A stretch of 64,000 nt of DNA from Achatina immaculata (GCA_009760885.1 CM019692.1:47003930-47067929); one strand, 5' to 3'. Shown: positions 1 through 11,524, counted from the first letter of the stretch. Numbers and translations: made by a program. Notes: a model not told the origin generated them from the sequence alone.

Positions 1-1110
1 ATGACAGGGTTACCTTTACTTACTTTTTTACTCACTGACTATAGCAAAGGATGTGATAAAGTAAAACATGAGGAAATCATGAAAATGTTAGAAGATATAA
101 ATACTGATGGTAAAGATCTGAGAATAATAAAGAAAAAAAATGTTCTGTAAGCAAGAAGCAGCCTTCAGGGTTGAAAATATGATAGGAAAAAATCAACCAG
201 TAAAGTAATGAGCGTAGTGTCCTCTCGCCAGATCTGTTCTCAGTGTACAGTGAAAATATGAGGGAAATCAAGAAATAAACCCGGAATACAAGTTGGAGAC
301 CGGAATGTGAATAATCTGCGACTTGCATATGATACAGAACTAATAGACAAAAACGAAAAAGAGTCTACAGAAATTATTAGATACTGCAGTGACGGAAAGT
401 GAGAAGAAAGAACTCATCCTAAATAACAGTAAAAAAAACAGAAAGAGTATATTACGAAAGAAGAACGCACCCAGAATACAAGGAACAGTGTTGAGATAAG
501 TGTACACATTTAAATATTCCGGGCACTCGAGTAACATCAGAATGAACCCCCTGAAACTAGGAATAGAATATGCCAAGCCAAAACAGCTTTCCAGAAAAAA
601 TGAGAAACATCGTGTGCAGTTCATCTCTATCAGTGAACATCGGAAAGATAATTCTAGAATGCTACATTGAGTCTATTGTTGTCTATGGAAGTGAATTATG
701 GCAGTGGAACAATCGATGCAGAGATCACTAAAGGCCGCAGAAGAATGTTGTCCCAGAAGAATGTGTTAAGAATACCACGGACAGCTAAGATAACAAACAG
801 GGAAGTTCTAACAAAGGCTTAAGTACAAAGGAACTTAATTAAATCCATATGAAAACGGCAGCCGTCATTCATTTGACATGTATTGAGAAAAGAGGTTGGA
901 GGAGGGGGATTGAAAACGTCATAACAGGAGGAAAAATAAATGGGAAGAGAAGCAAGAGAAGGCCAACAGAAAAAAAAAAAGAAAATCATGGACAGTCTAA
1001 CGCGATGGCACAATTAAAAAGTCACCAAGTGAGCTAATGGGAACTGTCAAGGATGGTAATCTGTGGAGATGCATATCGCCAACGACTACCGGCATGGCAC
1101 CTGATGATGA
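1..1110 (+). mobile_element. Degenerate LINE (family A), reverse transcriptase to 3' end
   Basis: All-frame reading on the + strand gives broken pieces of a non-LTR reverse transcriptase in the right order: an RQICSQCT-like segment near 220, NVNNLRLAYDTELI (a decayed YADD box) near 310-350, RNRICQAKTAFQKMRNI near 560-610, LECYIESIVVYGSELW near 655-705, and GKRSKRRP near 945-965. Stops and frameshifts are throughout, so it is dead. The 3' boundary is near the gatgatgatg run at 1105. It continues beyond the left edge. Confidence 0.75.
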
Positions 1111-1194
1111 TGCCCATGCTTAGAAGTATATACAAACGCTTCTCGACTTAATGAGGTTGCGTTCCGATGAGCTCATCGTAAGTTGAAAATATCG

Positions 1195-2000
1195 CCAAGT
1201 CTTCTTCGTTCGAGGTTGTTCGTCACTTCAGATCCTGATCCCTGGTGACATGGCAAAGGCCGCAGTCCTCTCCAGATCCTGATAGGAGCCCTAAAGCTTT
1301 TGGCCCAAGCTTGTGTCCTCTGGCCATGTCTCACGCCTCAGTTCTGCATGGTTTGGGCACTCTTAAAGGATATTTTCTGGAGTCTGGACTCCACTGCCAC
1401 ATGGACACTCGTCTGTGTAAGACATTTTAAGTAGTCTGCAGTGGCCTGTTCTTAGATGGAAGAGGATGGTTTGCTGATGTCTTTGTAGTTGGTGTATTGG
1501 ATCTGGTTCATTGTTGCATTTCAGTTTCTTTTTCCATTCAGATCTGCAGTGATTACGGATTATAGTTTTCACTTCTTGATAGTTTACTGGATGATTTGGT
1601 TTGATCTTGATTGCCGCCAGCTTTGGATAGGCTGTCGGCTATTTCATTGCCAGCTATTCCACAGTGGGATGGTACTCATTGTGAGGCTACGGTTTTTGAC
1701 AGTGTAAGGTGCTTCACTTCTGTTGTGATTTCCTGTATGTTTGCCTGTGGGTTGTTTGTTGTTTTAGAGATTCCAGAAGTGCCATACAGTCTGTGAAAAG
1801 GCTATTTTGTGTGGTGGCTGCTGGTTTTCTGTTTTAAGTGTTCCGAGGGCTTCAAGGAGGGCTGTTGTTTCTGCCCTGCAGTTTGAGGAAATCTTTCCCG
1901 TCGCGAAGGCCTTTTTGGTTTGTCACCCATCTGTGTATCTTATGTGAGCGCCCTCACCTCCATTTTTTACTGCTTTTTTATGTAGACCCATCTGCCAAGT
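1195..2000 (-). mobile_element. LINE fragment with RNase H domain (antisense relic)
   Basis: The minus strand encodes broken pieces of the RNase H and C-terminal region of a jockey/I/R1-type non-LTR element: FTDCMALLESL near 1770-1800, DPIHQLQRHQQTILFHLRTG near 1440-1500, then DECPCGSGVQTPENIL near 1365-1410. The CPCG zinc-knuckle-like end is typical of these elements. Frameshifts separate the pieces. Confidence 0.7.
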
Positions 2001-2089
2001 CAAATTTGAAAATGATATGATAAAAAAATAAACAACCATTGTCACAGATTACGTGTATAAACATATAACTGCTGTATAGTAAATGATGG

Positions 2090-2315
2090 ATGACCGGAAA
2101 TCATTACCAAAAAAAAAAACACAGCACTGAGATGAACACCTCAGGAAAAACAGGTGTAAGGGTAGACCAAAGGAGACAGAAGAACAACAGAGAGGATGTT
2201 GAGTAATAGAAGACTCACCTAGGCCAGGGCTGGAATGAAAGGCAAAGGGCATGGTATTTGTGGAAAACCCTTGTGGAAACCCCATGTGTCATGGGCACCT
2301 AATGGTTCAGTGTGT
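2090..2315 (+). mobile_element. LINE 3' end (family H), degenerate
   Basis: The + strand has LGQGWNERQRAWYLWKTLVE near 2218-2275, which resembles the last residues of a LINE ORF2 (W..L...C..GH pattern). A related piece lies inverted at 51238-51305. A short TG/GA-rich stretch follows. Confidence 0.5.
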
Positions 2316-2740
2316 GTGTGTGGTGTATGAGAGAGAAATAGAGATAGATTATAAATAAATAAGTAAATACCTACTGTAACAGAATACTGAAATAAACACA
2401 TAATTGCTTTTACTAACGAAATTCCAGTAATTAAAAAGTAAATGAATAAATACAAATTTATCCTATCACTTAACGCACAGTACTGAATACGTATCATAAA
2501 GCGGAAATATCGTAATTCAAACCATCTTAAGTCGAGTAACACCTGTATAGCATTTAGCAAATCTCAGCTTCACTTGCTGCATTATTTGTTTAATGATCAA
2601 TTTCAATCTGGTTAAAATCCATCTACCTGCGTTCTTCTTTTCTAGTTTCTTCTTTTTTATTTCCAGTTCACGTTTGCTATTATTTTCACGTGTGCCAGGT
2701 ATATGAAAAATGTTTCACCTGTTCCAGTATATCTGCTTTA

Positions 2741-3494
2741 TATACGAGGGTTAAACCGAAAATCTTGAGCAAAATCAGAATTTATAGATAGAGAAAATAT
2801 AAATGCATCATCTTTATCAACATCCTTTGCACTTCTTGTAGAGGTCACATGACATCACCAACATGTGTCACGTGACAACGTGGAGCATAAACAAAATGGC
2901 GGGTGCTGAAGTTTCGTTTCGTCAACGTGCTGTTATTGAGTTACTCGTTAAAGAGGAAATCCCCGCTGCCGAAATTCACCAAAGACTTCAACTTGTTTAT
3001 GAAGATGTGTGCATGGGTGCTAGCAGTGTTAAGAGGTGGGTGAATCATTTCAGAGAAGGAAACACGAAAATCCAGGATATGTCTCGCAGCTGTCGCCCTC
3101 GAACTGCCTCCACTGAATGCAACGTGGAAAGGGTTGACGACATCATTAAATAAGACAGACGTGTCACGGTATCTGAAATTGATGTAAATCTTGGAATAGG
3201 ACACAATGCAGTAGAGGAAATGATTGAAACTCTAGGCTGTAGAAAAGTTTGTGCCAGCTGGGTCCCACAGGAGAGAACGTCCAGAAAGCAGTGCGTCTGT
3301 GCCGTCGGTCAGCTGGAACGGAATTCTACCGGAGGGTATTTTCAAATTTGCAGAGCGACGGGAAGAATGTGTGCAGAGAAATGGAGATTGTGTTGAAAAG
3401 TGAAGAAAAAGATGCAGGTAAGGTGATTAATTTATATTTTATCTGTACATTCTGATTAAATTTTTTTTTTTTTTGCTCACGACTTTCGGTATGA

Positions 3495-3500
<6 letters not shown>
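2741..3500 (+). pseudogene. Internally deleted mariner element
   Basis: The terminal repeats pair: gag at 2745, then taaaccgaaaatcttgagc, against the complement of gctcacgactttcggtatga near 3474-3493. The reading frame from the ATG at 2896 starts MAGAEVSFRQRAVIELLVKE and keeps the helix-turn-helix part (GASSVKRWVNHFREGN), stops at 3151, and in shifted frames reaches KVCASWVP. It then jumps directly to the transposase C-terminus (CVQRNGDYVEK near 3370-3400). The whole DDD catalytic core is missing, so it can only have moved with help from another copy. Confidence 0.85.

Positions 3501-3560
<60 letters not shown>
3494..3560. repeat. (CT)n(AT)n microsatellite
   Basis: A short CT run is followed by about 50 nt of pure alternating AT directly at the right end of the mariner relic. 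Mariner inserts at TA, so the AT tract may have grown from the target site. Confidence 0.9.
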
Positions 3561-3562
<2 letters not shown>

Positions 3563-4424
3563 TATACATTTTCGGTGTTTTTTGACCCAGACTAGATTAC
3601 AGGCAGTTCACCCCGGAAACGGAAACGCGAGAAGACGACCTTTCTCCATCATTCACCTTCTCTGCCTCCATGAACATACCCTTCAGCGCACGTGCTCGCA
3701 CAAAAAAAAAAAAAGGAGGGATAAGAAGATATTAGAAAAAAAAGTAAAGCACAATGTTAAAAAAAAAAACACCATCGTAAACAAACACACCAAAGTTTGT
3801 AAATCTTTACAAAAAATGTGGGTGGCGTAATTAGGAAAGTGTTGGCTGTGTTGGTGATATTGATTTTGGGCGTAAGATATACTTAATTTAGAAAATCAAG
3901 CACGGCCAAGATAGGAGCCTCCTAGAAGAGCTTTGTAAGGTGATACAAAACCTCTTGGGCCCTTTTACCCCACTCCGCCATTTGTCCGCCTTTAATTCCC
4001 CCTCCTTTCCCCCGGGGTACATTCATCCTCTGGCCTCGCGTGACCATCATGGCTGCCATTCGTTCTGCGGTCTTCTGACCAATACACCGGCTGCATCCGT
4101 CTCTCATTATCTCTGGCCAACTCTACAAATATGGACACCAGGTTGATTATACGCAGTCTCGAAAAACGTACAACATAAATCTCGCCAAAAAAAAAAAACG
4201 ATATTCCAAGCTGGCAATTCCTCTTGGCCTCCTTAACTGCCTGCTCGGAATAACGTCCATTTATTCGCAAGATTACGTCGGCCAGAATGGCTTCCCCCTC
4301 GCCCACTGCTGTTTCTATTTAAAACAGGTTTTTAGAAAGCGAGATTAAAACGAACCTGCGACAGGATAAAACAAGACTGGGCACAGTTATATCTGGCTCC
4401 ATTACTTCTTCCCACTCTTTTTAA
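3561..4424. other. Intron sequence without recognised feature
   Basis: This stretch holds A-rich tracts near 3700-3775 and a GC-richer part at 3940-4320 with open frames of 60-100 aa on both strands. None shows a domain I recognise or splice sites compatible with the gene. Confidence 0.5.
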
Positions 4425-4425
4425 A

Positions 4426-4481
<56 letters not shown>
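4425..4481. repeat. (AT)n microsatellite
   Basis: About 55 nt of alternating AT with one GTGT interruption near its start, followed by CA-rich simple sequence up to about 4560. Confidence 0.9.
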
Positions 4482-4485
<4 letters not shown>

Positions 4486-4925
4486 ATATACACACAATGA
4501 TATATGGGGGTACAAGTATGTAATTACATGGGACACACATACGTGCACACACACGCACACAGTTTGCTGCTGCGGAGTGCAAGGGCAAGAATGGGTTAAA
4601 AAAAGGGGGAGTTAATCAGAAAGGAGATCTTTTGGTTGGCCAAGAGATGGGGAGATGGTCCCGCGCAGTCAGATTTCTGGAAACCAGGTCTTGCTGGTAG
4701 AAGATATGTTAGTTCTGTCTGCAGGTAAAACTGCGTGTTAGTGTTATTGAGTAATGGGGGAATGGGGGAACATGAAAGTTTTCTTATTCTTTCTTTCCCG
4801 ACCTTCCAGACTAGGAAGAATCTCCCGGCCGGTGACTTGCTGACATACAAGCGCTGCGCTCGGACACAGATTGGTCTTATTTGTCGCCCTTACTTCAAGC
4901 ATCGTCGAAAAAAAAAACTTTCTGC

Positions 4926-5117
4926 CAGTGGTTCCCAACTTGTGGATGCCGGACCCCAAATGACCAGCGGTTGCGTTGTCGGTTTGGTATTAAATGCGAT
5001 CAGTTGAATCAACAACAATTAAGGGTTGCGATATCTGCATATAAGCTGGTGCTAATCACCTTACCCGTTAGTTGAAAAAAAAAGGTCCATTGATGTTAAA
5101 AAAGCCAAGAACTACTG
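4926..5117. mobile_element. hAT-type MITE (non-autonomous)
   Basis: It begins cagtggttcccaacttgt, the typical hAT end, and finishes with the imperfect complement agaactactg. The flanking octamers ctttctgc (left) and ctttatgt (right) agree at six of eight positions, consistent with the 8-bp target duplication of hAT elements. There is no coding capacity. Confidence 0.55.
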
Positions 5118-5355
5118 CTTTATGTTATAGTCGTGCAGGATTTATTTTGTTTGTGAATTTATGTATTCGGTATTACTTTTCCATTTTCAGCTGTAAAACA
5201 ACGTTTACATTAATGTGAAAACTGGCGAACTGCCTGTATTCATCTCATTCTGATGCCAAGTATTGCTACCATCTGTGCAGCAGTTCTGCAGTCCTCATCA
5301 GTCTCTTCATAGCTTGGGATACTTGATCTTCATAAATAAGTATGAAATATATATA

Positions 5356-5405
<50 letters not shown>

Positions 5406-6034
5406 CTACGAGTAAGCAGACTGGCATATTTTTTCAGGTCGCACCAGACTTTTTTAACTTGTCAACGATCCCAAGTTTCCATGGTTACCCGATTATTTCC
5501 ATAAAACCAGACAAAAGTAAAAACAGGGAAACTTCATGGAATAAAATATTGCTTTTCTGCTCCAGGTAACGGAAATATAGTAGTATTCCTAACACATCGC
5601 ACAGTGTTTGTAGTTACTAGTTTCGACTCATTCACAAAGTGCTTTGAGATCGCTGTAGTCATTATGTGCGCTATTCTGTGCTCAGTATGAACCGCTTAAA
5701 GTTAGTTTCGAGTGTGATCAAAAACTCCGTGTCGCAGATGCTTGTTAAAAGCATAAAATCCATATTTTGCGAATAAAACACATTTATTTGTAGGAAATGA
5801 TTAATAACTGAATATATATTTTTGTGTGTAAAATGAAATCTGAACCATATAAACGTGCAAGTGAATATCATCATCATCATCATCATCTCTGGAAATATGA
5901 GATGGTGCTCTGTGCAGCCGATGTAGTGAAGATGTAAATGTTGCACAGTGTCATATTGGGAGCGGATTACAGTGGCTATTTTTTTTTTTTTACCTCCAGT
6001 TACTGACTGGGACTTGTGCAATACGTTTTTTTTT
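5118..6034. other. Intron sequence with AT microsatellite
   Basis: It contains an (AT)n tract at 5346-5402 and an (ATC)n run near 5868-5888. The rest is unassigned. Open frames of about 75-116 aa look like chance frames in AT-rich sequence. Confidence 0.5.
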
Positions 6035-6300
6035 TAGCAGACTCCACCACCTTTGGGACTGTAGCCAGCCCTGTCCCGGTTGGCAGGCTAGCCTCGGTAC
6101 TCGTTACTGTCGTTACGAGCAGAGAGGTAAAGGGTCTTGGTCAGCTACGATTCGCTACCCATGACTCTAGCACGTCATCTATGGATCGCCAACCCTGACG
6201 CTATCAAGTCATCTGTGGATCGCCAACCCTGGCGCTATCAAGTCACCCAGGGGTCGCCAACCCTGACACTAGTAAGTCAGCTATGGGTCGCTGACTGTAC
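6035..6300 (+). repeat. Dispersed repeat B copy with internal tandem expansion
   Basis: 6043-6160 (gactccaccacctttgggac, then ggttggcaggctagc and gggtcttggtcagc) matches, in the same order, repeats at 14390-14545 and 21560-21690 on the minus strand. From about 6160 to 6300 the segment tcgccaaccctgacgctatc recurs about four times with a spacing of roughly 40 nt, whereas the copy near 21565 has it once. Confidence 0.65.
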
Positions 6301-6740
6301 ATTGTATTTAAATAATATTGGCTTGTTCATATGAATAATAGCCATCAGTTATTTCCCCTGTATTACATACTTGTACCCGCATATATCAAGTGTGCATGAT
6401 TCTGATGGTGACAACATGGGTTTTTTTTTTTTGGCTTATCTCTCGCACATGTTTCAGAGATCCGAGATTGTTTATGAAAAAAATTGTGTGTGTAACCATT
6501 CCATTTTAGTTTAATAACGCTTGCTTAACCTATATCATATTTTCTTTTGTTTTCTTCCGTCATTTTTGTAGGGGTTGCAACTAATTGTTAATGAAAATAT
6601 CCATAAGCTGTCTCCACCATTCCGTATTATGTATGAATTATTTCTTGCATTCCCCTTCCTTCCTTATTAGTTTACAGTGTATCCGATAACTAAGATTTCT
6701 GCCTATCTGTTGAATGGGAGTTCGAGTAGAGTCTGGCACT
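6301..6740. other. Intron sequence without recognised feature
   Basis: AT-rich sequence with a T run near 6420. No repeat homology, exon or RNA motif is recognised. Confidence 0.5.
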
Positions 6741-7000
6741 AATAAAATAAGCAGGGAATGTAAGAGGTAGATATTTTAACTTTTAGTAAAATAAGCAGGG
6801 AATGTAAGAGGTAAATTTTCTAACTTTTAGTAAAATAAGCAGGGAATGTAAGAGGTAAATTTTCTAACTTTTAGTAAAATAAGCAGGGAGTGTAAGAGGT
6901 AAATTTTCTAACTTTTAGTAAAATAAGCAGGGAATGTAAGAGATAGATATTCTAACTTTTAGTAAAATAAGCAGGGAATGTAAGAGGTAGATATTCTAAG
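6741..7000. repeat. 44-bp minisatellite, about 6 copies
   Basis: The unit starts aaaataagcagggaatgtaa and ends taacttttagt. Copies differ at only a few positions (ggaatg/ggagtg, gatatt/aatttt). Confidence 0.9.
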
Positions 7001-7009
7001 GACTCTCTG

Positions 7010-7425
7010 GTCAGTGCCAGTCAGGCGTTGATTGTCATTGATTTCCACAACCACCTGTCCTTCACTTTCTTCATAGGTTGTGTGGACCGTGATCTGTGCC
7101 ACTCTTTTAGTCCATCAGGTATTTTGTTTCTTTGTCTTCCTCTGTCCCTTTGTCCCTCCAGTTTTCCCTGTTGTCACTATGTGTTCCAGTTTGCCTCTGC
7201 TTAAAACATGCCCTACAAATCTGGACTGTCGTGTTCTGAATTTTGCCACAATTTCTTTCTTATGCTCAGCCTCGCTTAGAACCTCTTCATCTGTTTTCTT
7301 GGCTGTCCGTGGTATTCTCATCATTCTTCTTAGGAACCACATCACCGCTGCTTCCAGTAGATCTTGAGTTCTCTTGGTTTCATGCTTCGCATCCATATAA
7401 CATTACATAACTGTCCAGTACAAGT
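7010..7425 (-). mobile_element. LINE fragment (family A), antisense
   Basis: The minus strand has an open stretch with VMWFLRRMMRIPRTAKKTDE followed by FVGHVLSRGKLEHIVTTGK and GTKGQRK. This is the post-RT region typical of non-LTR elements (motif W..RRM.RI, then GH.L, then G.R.RGR). It is an insertion in intron sequence. Confidence 0.8.
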
Positions 7426-7678
7426 ACTTATCTTCTGCATCGTCACAGTGCAAGAAACAAAGAACAGTAGTTCCGAGTTTCATGGAAATATTTAAGAAAT
7501 ATAAATAAATAAATAAGTTCACTGAGTTGAGTGAAGAAATAAGGTATCCTTTGTTTAACAATTCTCTCCTCTCTCCTCTCTCTCTCTTCTCTCTCTCTCT
7601 CTCTCCATTTTTGCAACAGACACAGTCTTGTTCGTATTGGAGTTGTTTGATGCTTGTCAGCAAATCTGTTCTGCAGTC

Positions 7679-7998
7679 AGTGCTACCACTATTACTGCTT
7701 CTACCACTACTACTACCGTTACCACCACCACCACCACTACTATTACTACTACCACCACCACCACCACTATTACTAGTACTACTACCACCACTATTACTAC
7801 TACTACTACCACCACCACTATTACTACTACTACCACCACCACTACTATCACTACTACTACCACCACCACTACTATTACTACTACTACCACCACCACCACC
7901 ACTATTACTAGTACTACTACCACCACTATTACTACTACTACTACCACCACCACTATTACTACTACCACCACCACCACTACTACCACCACCACTGCTAT

Positions 7999-8030
<32 letters not shown>

Positions 8031-8461
8031 TTACTACTACTACCACCACCACTACTATTACTACTACTACCACCACCTCTACTGTTACTACCACTACTAT
8101 TACTACTACTACTACCACCACCACCACTGCTATTACTACCACCACCACAACTACTAATACCATCACCACTGCTACTATTACTACTACTACTACCACCACC
8201 ACTACTATTACTACTACTACTACTACCGCCACCACCACTACTAGTACCACCACCACCACTACTATTACTACCACCACCACTACTACTACTGTTACTGCTA
8301 CTGCTTGTACTACTACTACTACGAATATTGCTACTACTCTACTACTGCTACTGCTTCTAGTACTACTACTACTTGTATTATTACTACTGCTACTGCCGCT
8401 ATTGCTACTACTACTACTACTACTACTACTATTTCTACTACTACTACTGCTGCTGCTGCTG

Positions 8462-8496
<35 letters not shown>

Positions 8497-8497
8497 G
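7679..8497. repeat. Triplet array (ACY/TAY), about 820 bp
   Basis: A near-pure run of ACT, ACC and ATT triplets, with sporadic GCT, CTG and TCT changes, keeps strict three-base phase for about 270 units. All three forward frames stay open for long stretches, giving artificial poly-Thr, poly-Leu/Pro and poly-Tyr readings. Before it, 7565-7605 is CT-rich. Confidence 0.95.
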
Positions 8498-9045
8498 GGA
8501 AGTAAAACTGAGTATGAAGCTGTGAGCTCACTCTACGCCCGGTGTAACTGTCTCATGGATGATCGCTTATCTCTCTCTTTCCCTTCACTTACCTGAAGTG
8601 TTTCATCTAGCCAGTCCTTGTTTACCTGTTTCTCCTCAGTTACATACCTGACGGACACTTTATAGGCCAATCCCTCCTTCCCTCCCAACCCTTGCCTTGT
8701 GGACTTACCTGTGTATCAACCAGATAAACACTGATTGTCTTATATGCAAACATATAGAAGAGTCTGCAGGTAGAGAGCTGTCTAAGCAGGGCTCTTTCTC
8801 AAACCCGTATCTCTGTTGTATCTCACGTGTACATCTCACCTGAGGCTGTGTATACATTTCTATGTCCGTATCTTACGTTCCCGGCTTGCGTTTTTCATGT
8901 TTATATGTTAAGTTCCTGGCATGCATTTCCCATCTGATATCAAACTTGTTTTTTAAAGCTCCTGATGGAATAAACTCTTGGAATAAACCAATTTTGTCTC
9001 TTGGATAAAAAAGGCAGACTTTGTATCTAAAAAAACAGAATCCAC
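8498..9045. other. Intron sequence without recognised feature
   Basis: Unique-looking sequence. The minus-strand open frame of 90 aa (8873-9145) overlaps the start of a + strand LINE relic and is probably a chance frame. Confidence 0.5.
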
Positions 9046-9635
9046 CAAAATCATAAATCCAAGTGCAGAAATTCAGATTCATTGGAGCAGTAACAGCTTT
9101 TGATGTGGGAAATGCGAAACAGAAATTAGGAACAAAATAGGCCAAGCAAAGACTACATTTCAGAGAATGAGAAAAATAAGCAAGGCATCATTATCATTGT
9201 ATGGGGTCCTAAAATGCTATATTGAGCCCATCTTATTATATTGAGACATAGGCGGATTCGCACAAAGATCATTGGAAGCAGTAGAAATGTGGGTTATCAG
9301 AAGATTGTTGCGAATTCCCTGGACAGCAAAAGATTACTAGTGAAGAATGTATGAGAAGAGCGAGAGGGACAAAAAATCTTGTCCAGAAAAATACGAGAGG
9401 GACAATGTACTTTCGTAGGACATGCAATGAGAAGAGGGGGGCATTGGCAGGAAGGGTCAGGGGAAGGTGAGGAGAAATGATACTTGATAGTTTGACAAGA
9501 TGATGTGAGATGAGGTCACCAGCTGAACTGATGGGCTGCATTGAAGAAGGATCGGGTACTATGGGGAAACAAAATCGCCAGCGCCAGTCGGCACGGCACC
9601 TGATGGTGATTATGATGATGAGCTTTTTGGATGTT
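9046..9635 (+). mobile_element. Degenerate LINE (family A), 3' half
   Basis: The + strand pieces IGQAKTTFQRMRKISKASLS near 9130-9195, LKCYIEPILLY near 9210-9243, LEAVEMWVIRRLLRIPWTAK near 9270-9330 and later a decayed GH box follow the same order as in the copies at 1-1110 and 7010-7425. It ends near the tgatgatgag run at 9610. Stops and frameshifts are many. Confidence 0.75.
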
Positions 9636-9647
9636 TCGTGAACGAGT

Positions 9648-10045
9648 CGATAGTGCGTCGTCCCTCTCTCAGCTAGGTGGTTTCTTGTCGGTAGTGCGTT
9701 GTCCTGTCGTGGCTAGGCGGTTTCTTGTCGGTAGTGCGTTGTCCTGTCGTGGCTAGGCGGTTTCTTGTCGGTAGTGCGTTGTCCTGTCGTGGCTAGGCGG
9801 TTTCTTGTCGGTAGTGCGTTGTCCTGTTGTGGCTAGGCGGTTTCTTGTCGGTAGTGCGTTGTCCTGTTGTGGCTAGGCGGTTTCTTGTCGGTAGTGCGTT
9901 GTCCTGTCGTGGCTAGGCGGTTTCTTGTCGGTAGTGCGTTGTCCTGTCGTGGCTAGGCGGTTTCTTGTCGGTAGTGCGTTGTCCTGTCGTGGCTAGGCGG
10001 TTTCTTGTCGGTAGTGCGTTGTCCTGTCGTGGCTAGGCGGTTTCT
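9648..10045. repeat. 40-bp minisatellite, about 10 copies
   Basis: The unit starts tggctaggcggtttcttgtc and ends gtcctgtcg. Inner copies are identical apart from a C/T change (gtcgtgg/gttgtgg); only the first copy is diverged. Such homogeneity points to recent expansion. Confidence 0.95.
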
Positions 10046-10072
10046 CGGGAATCCAAATTCACAATCATTCTC

Positions 10073-10073
10073 T

Positions 10074-10112
<39 letters not shown>
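10073..10112. repeat. (GT)n(AT)n microsatellite
   Basis: About 26 nt of GT followed by about 14 nt of AT. Confidence 0.9.
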
Positions 10113-10315
10113 CACGGCTTTGTTTACAATCATTCAAGTCTAATCTCACGGGATTTGCCTTAAGCTTTGGAATAAGCCGATGCTTTAGTCTTGTAAAATG
10201 AAGTGAACAAACACTGGATCTTAAAAATTAACTTCTGGTGAAAAAAAATAGGTGGGAAATTTGTATTCATTCATTTTGATGTAAAAATTTGTAGGTTGAA
10301 TAAAGTTTTATGATT

Positions 10316-10530
10316 AGAGTAATTAGAAGTATAGATTGAAAGTGGTAAGTAGTGATTAGAAGTATAGATAGTGATAGGTAGTAATTAGAATTATAGATGA
10401 AGGTGATAAGTAATGATTAGAAGTATAGATTGATAAATAGTGGTTATAGATTGAAAGTGATAAATGGTGATTATAAGTACAGATTGAAAGTGATAAGTAG
10501 TGATTATATATTGAAAGTGGTAAGTTATAA
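10316..10530. repeat. Degenerate minisatellite (gtgattagaagtatagat units)
   Basis: The phrase gattagaagtatagat with gaaagtgataagtagt recurs about six times at uneven 30-45-bp spacing. Confidence 0.75.
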
Positions 10531-10575
10531 GTAGAATAATAGAAGATTTGGACAGGGAAGAGCAATCGCAAATAA

Positions 10576-10794
10576 TCAGAACTTATTCAGAACGTTTATT
10601 GATTCTTTAGTGGCATGTGACGATCGTCCTTCACCATCGTGTGTGGTCTTTGCAGTTTGAAGTAAAAACTGGTTGCCTTTCTTTTCTTCTTCCACTTGGT
10701 CGGCCTCCTCGGCTTTATCTCTCCAGGTCTCCTCATCTTTGGTTCTCCTAGCGTGTTTCAGGTTCGATAACTTGTTTTCTCCTGACATATTCAA
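10576..10794 (-). other. Minus-strand open frame of 72 aa, function unknown
   Basis: It starts MNMSGENKLSNLKHARR, continues ETWRDKAEEADQVEEEKKGN and ends ESINVLNKF. Its highly charged, coiled-coil-like composition differs from the chance frames around it. I do not recognise it. It could be the remnant of a mobile-element protein or a chance frame. An (AAAC)n run follows at 10843-10876. Confidence 0.3.
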
Positions 10795-10980
10795 GGAATT
10801 CTGATTATCTTCTCTTTGTTAACCATAATTAGAAAATGATAGGAAAACAAACAAACAAACAAACAAACAAATAAAAAAAGGAAACAGTGCAATTTAAAGA
10901 TGACAGACAGAATAAAGGTGGGCTTGAATGAATAATAATAGTTTAAGGAATGAAACAACCGAAGCTGGTAGTTACTATAT

Positions 10981-11100
10981 TTCACGCCACATACAAAGCA
11001 CCCAAGTATTAGACGCACTCACGTATAAGGCGCACCGACGTACAGGCGCCCACGTATAATAAGCACCCATGTATAAGACGCAGGTATAATTTGACAAGTA
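10981..11100. repeat. Cluster of GTATAAGRCGCACC-like motifs
   Basis: The motifs gtattagacgcac, gtataaggcgcacc, gtacaggcgccc, gtataataagcaccc and gtataagacgcagg occur in tandem at about 18-22-bp steps. Similar sequences occur near the ends of some DNA transposons; I did not find the opposite end. Confidence 0.4.
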
Positions 11101-11520
11101 ACAATTTTAGAAGTCACCTAAAAAAAAAACCCCAATATTTTCTTTGAACTTCATACCTTCCCCATGGTAGTAGAGTTTTTATCCAAGTTTGTAAGCCTCT
11201 GGATATTATCCTGCTGAACGTCTTAGATGGACATGCCGAATTTCCACCACTTGGACCTAGAAATTGACACTTGTTGGCGAAAGAAACAAAGGTCCTGATT
11301 TTAAAGGGGAAGACTTTTGAGGGACATAGAAAGCTTCCAAGTAGATTGTAAGGGGGAGAGAAGGTGATAGTTTTTGCCTGTATAAAGTGCATGTTGGTAA
11401 GAGAGTGGGGGAATAAGGAGCTCTTTTTATAGGTAGGCCTACCTTATGCTTTTATATTGAACTTGATGAGTTCATATTTTCTAAAGATCTAAAACAGATT
11501 AATTAGCACTTTGATGATAA
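11101..11520. other. Intron sequence without recognised feature
   Basis: A 92-aa minus-strand open frame lies here (11114-11392) and shows no recognisable domain. It may be the body of the element whose motif cluster precedes it. Confidence 0.35.
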
Positions 11521-11524
11521 ATAT

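Noticed and set aside
5280..5310. Hammerhead ribozyme core (complement contains ctgatgag)
   Set aside because: The matching GAAA and cleavage-site segments are not at the right distances.
7527..8596. Open frames of 207-322 codons (poly-Thr, poly-Leu/Pro, poly-Val)
   Set aside because: They are readings of a triplet array in different frames and strands; no splice sites, starts or homology.
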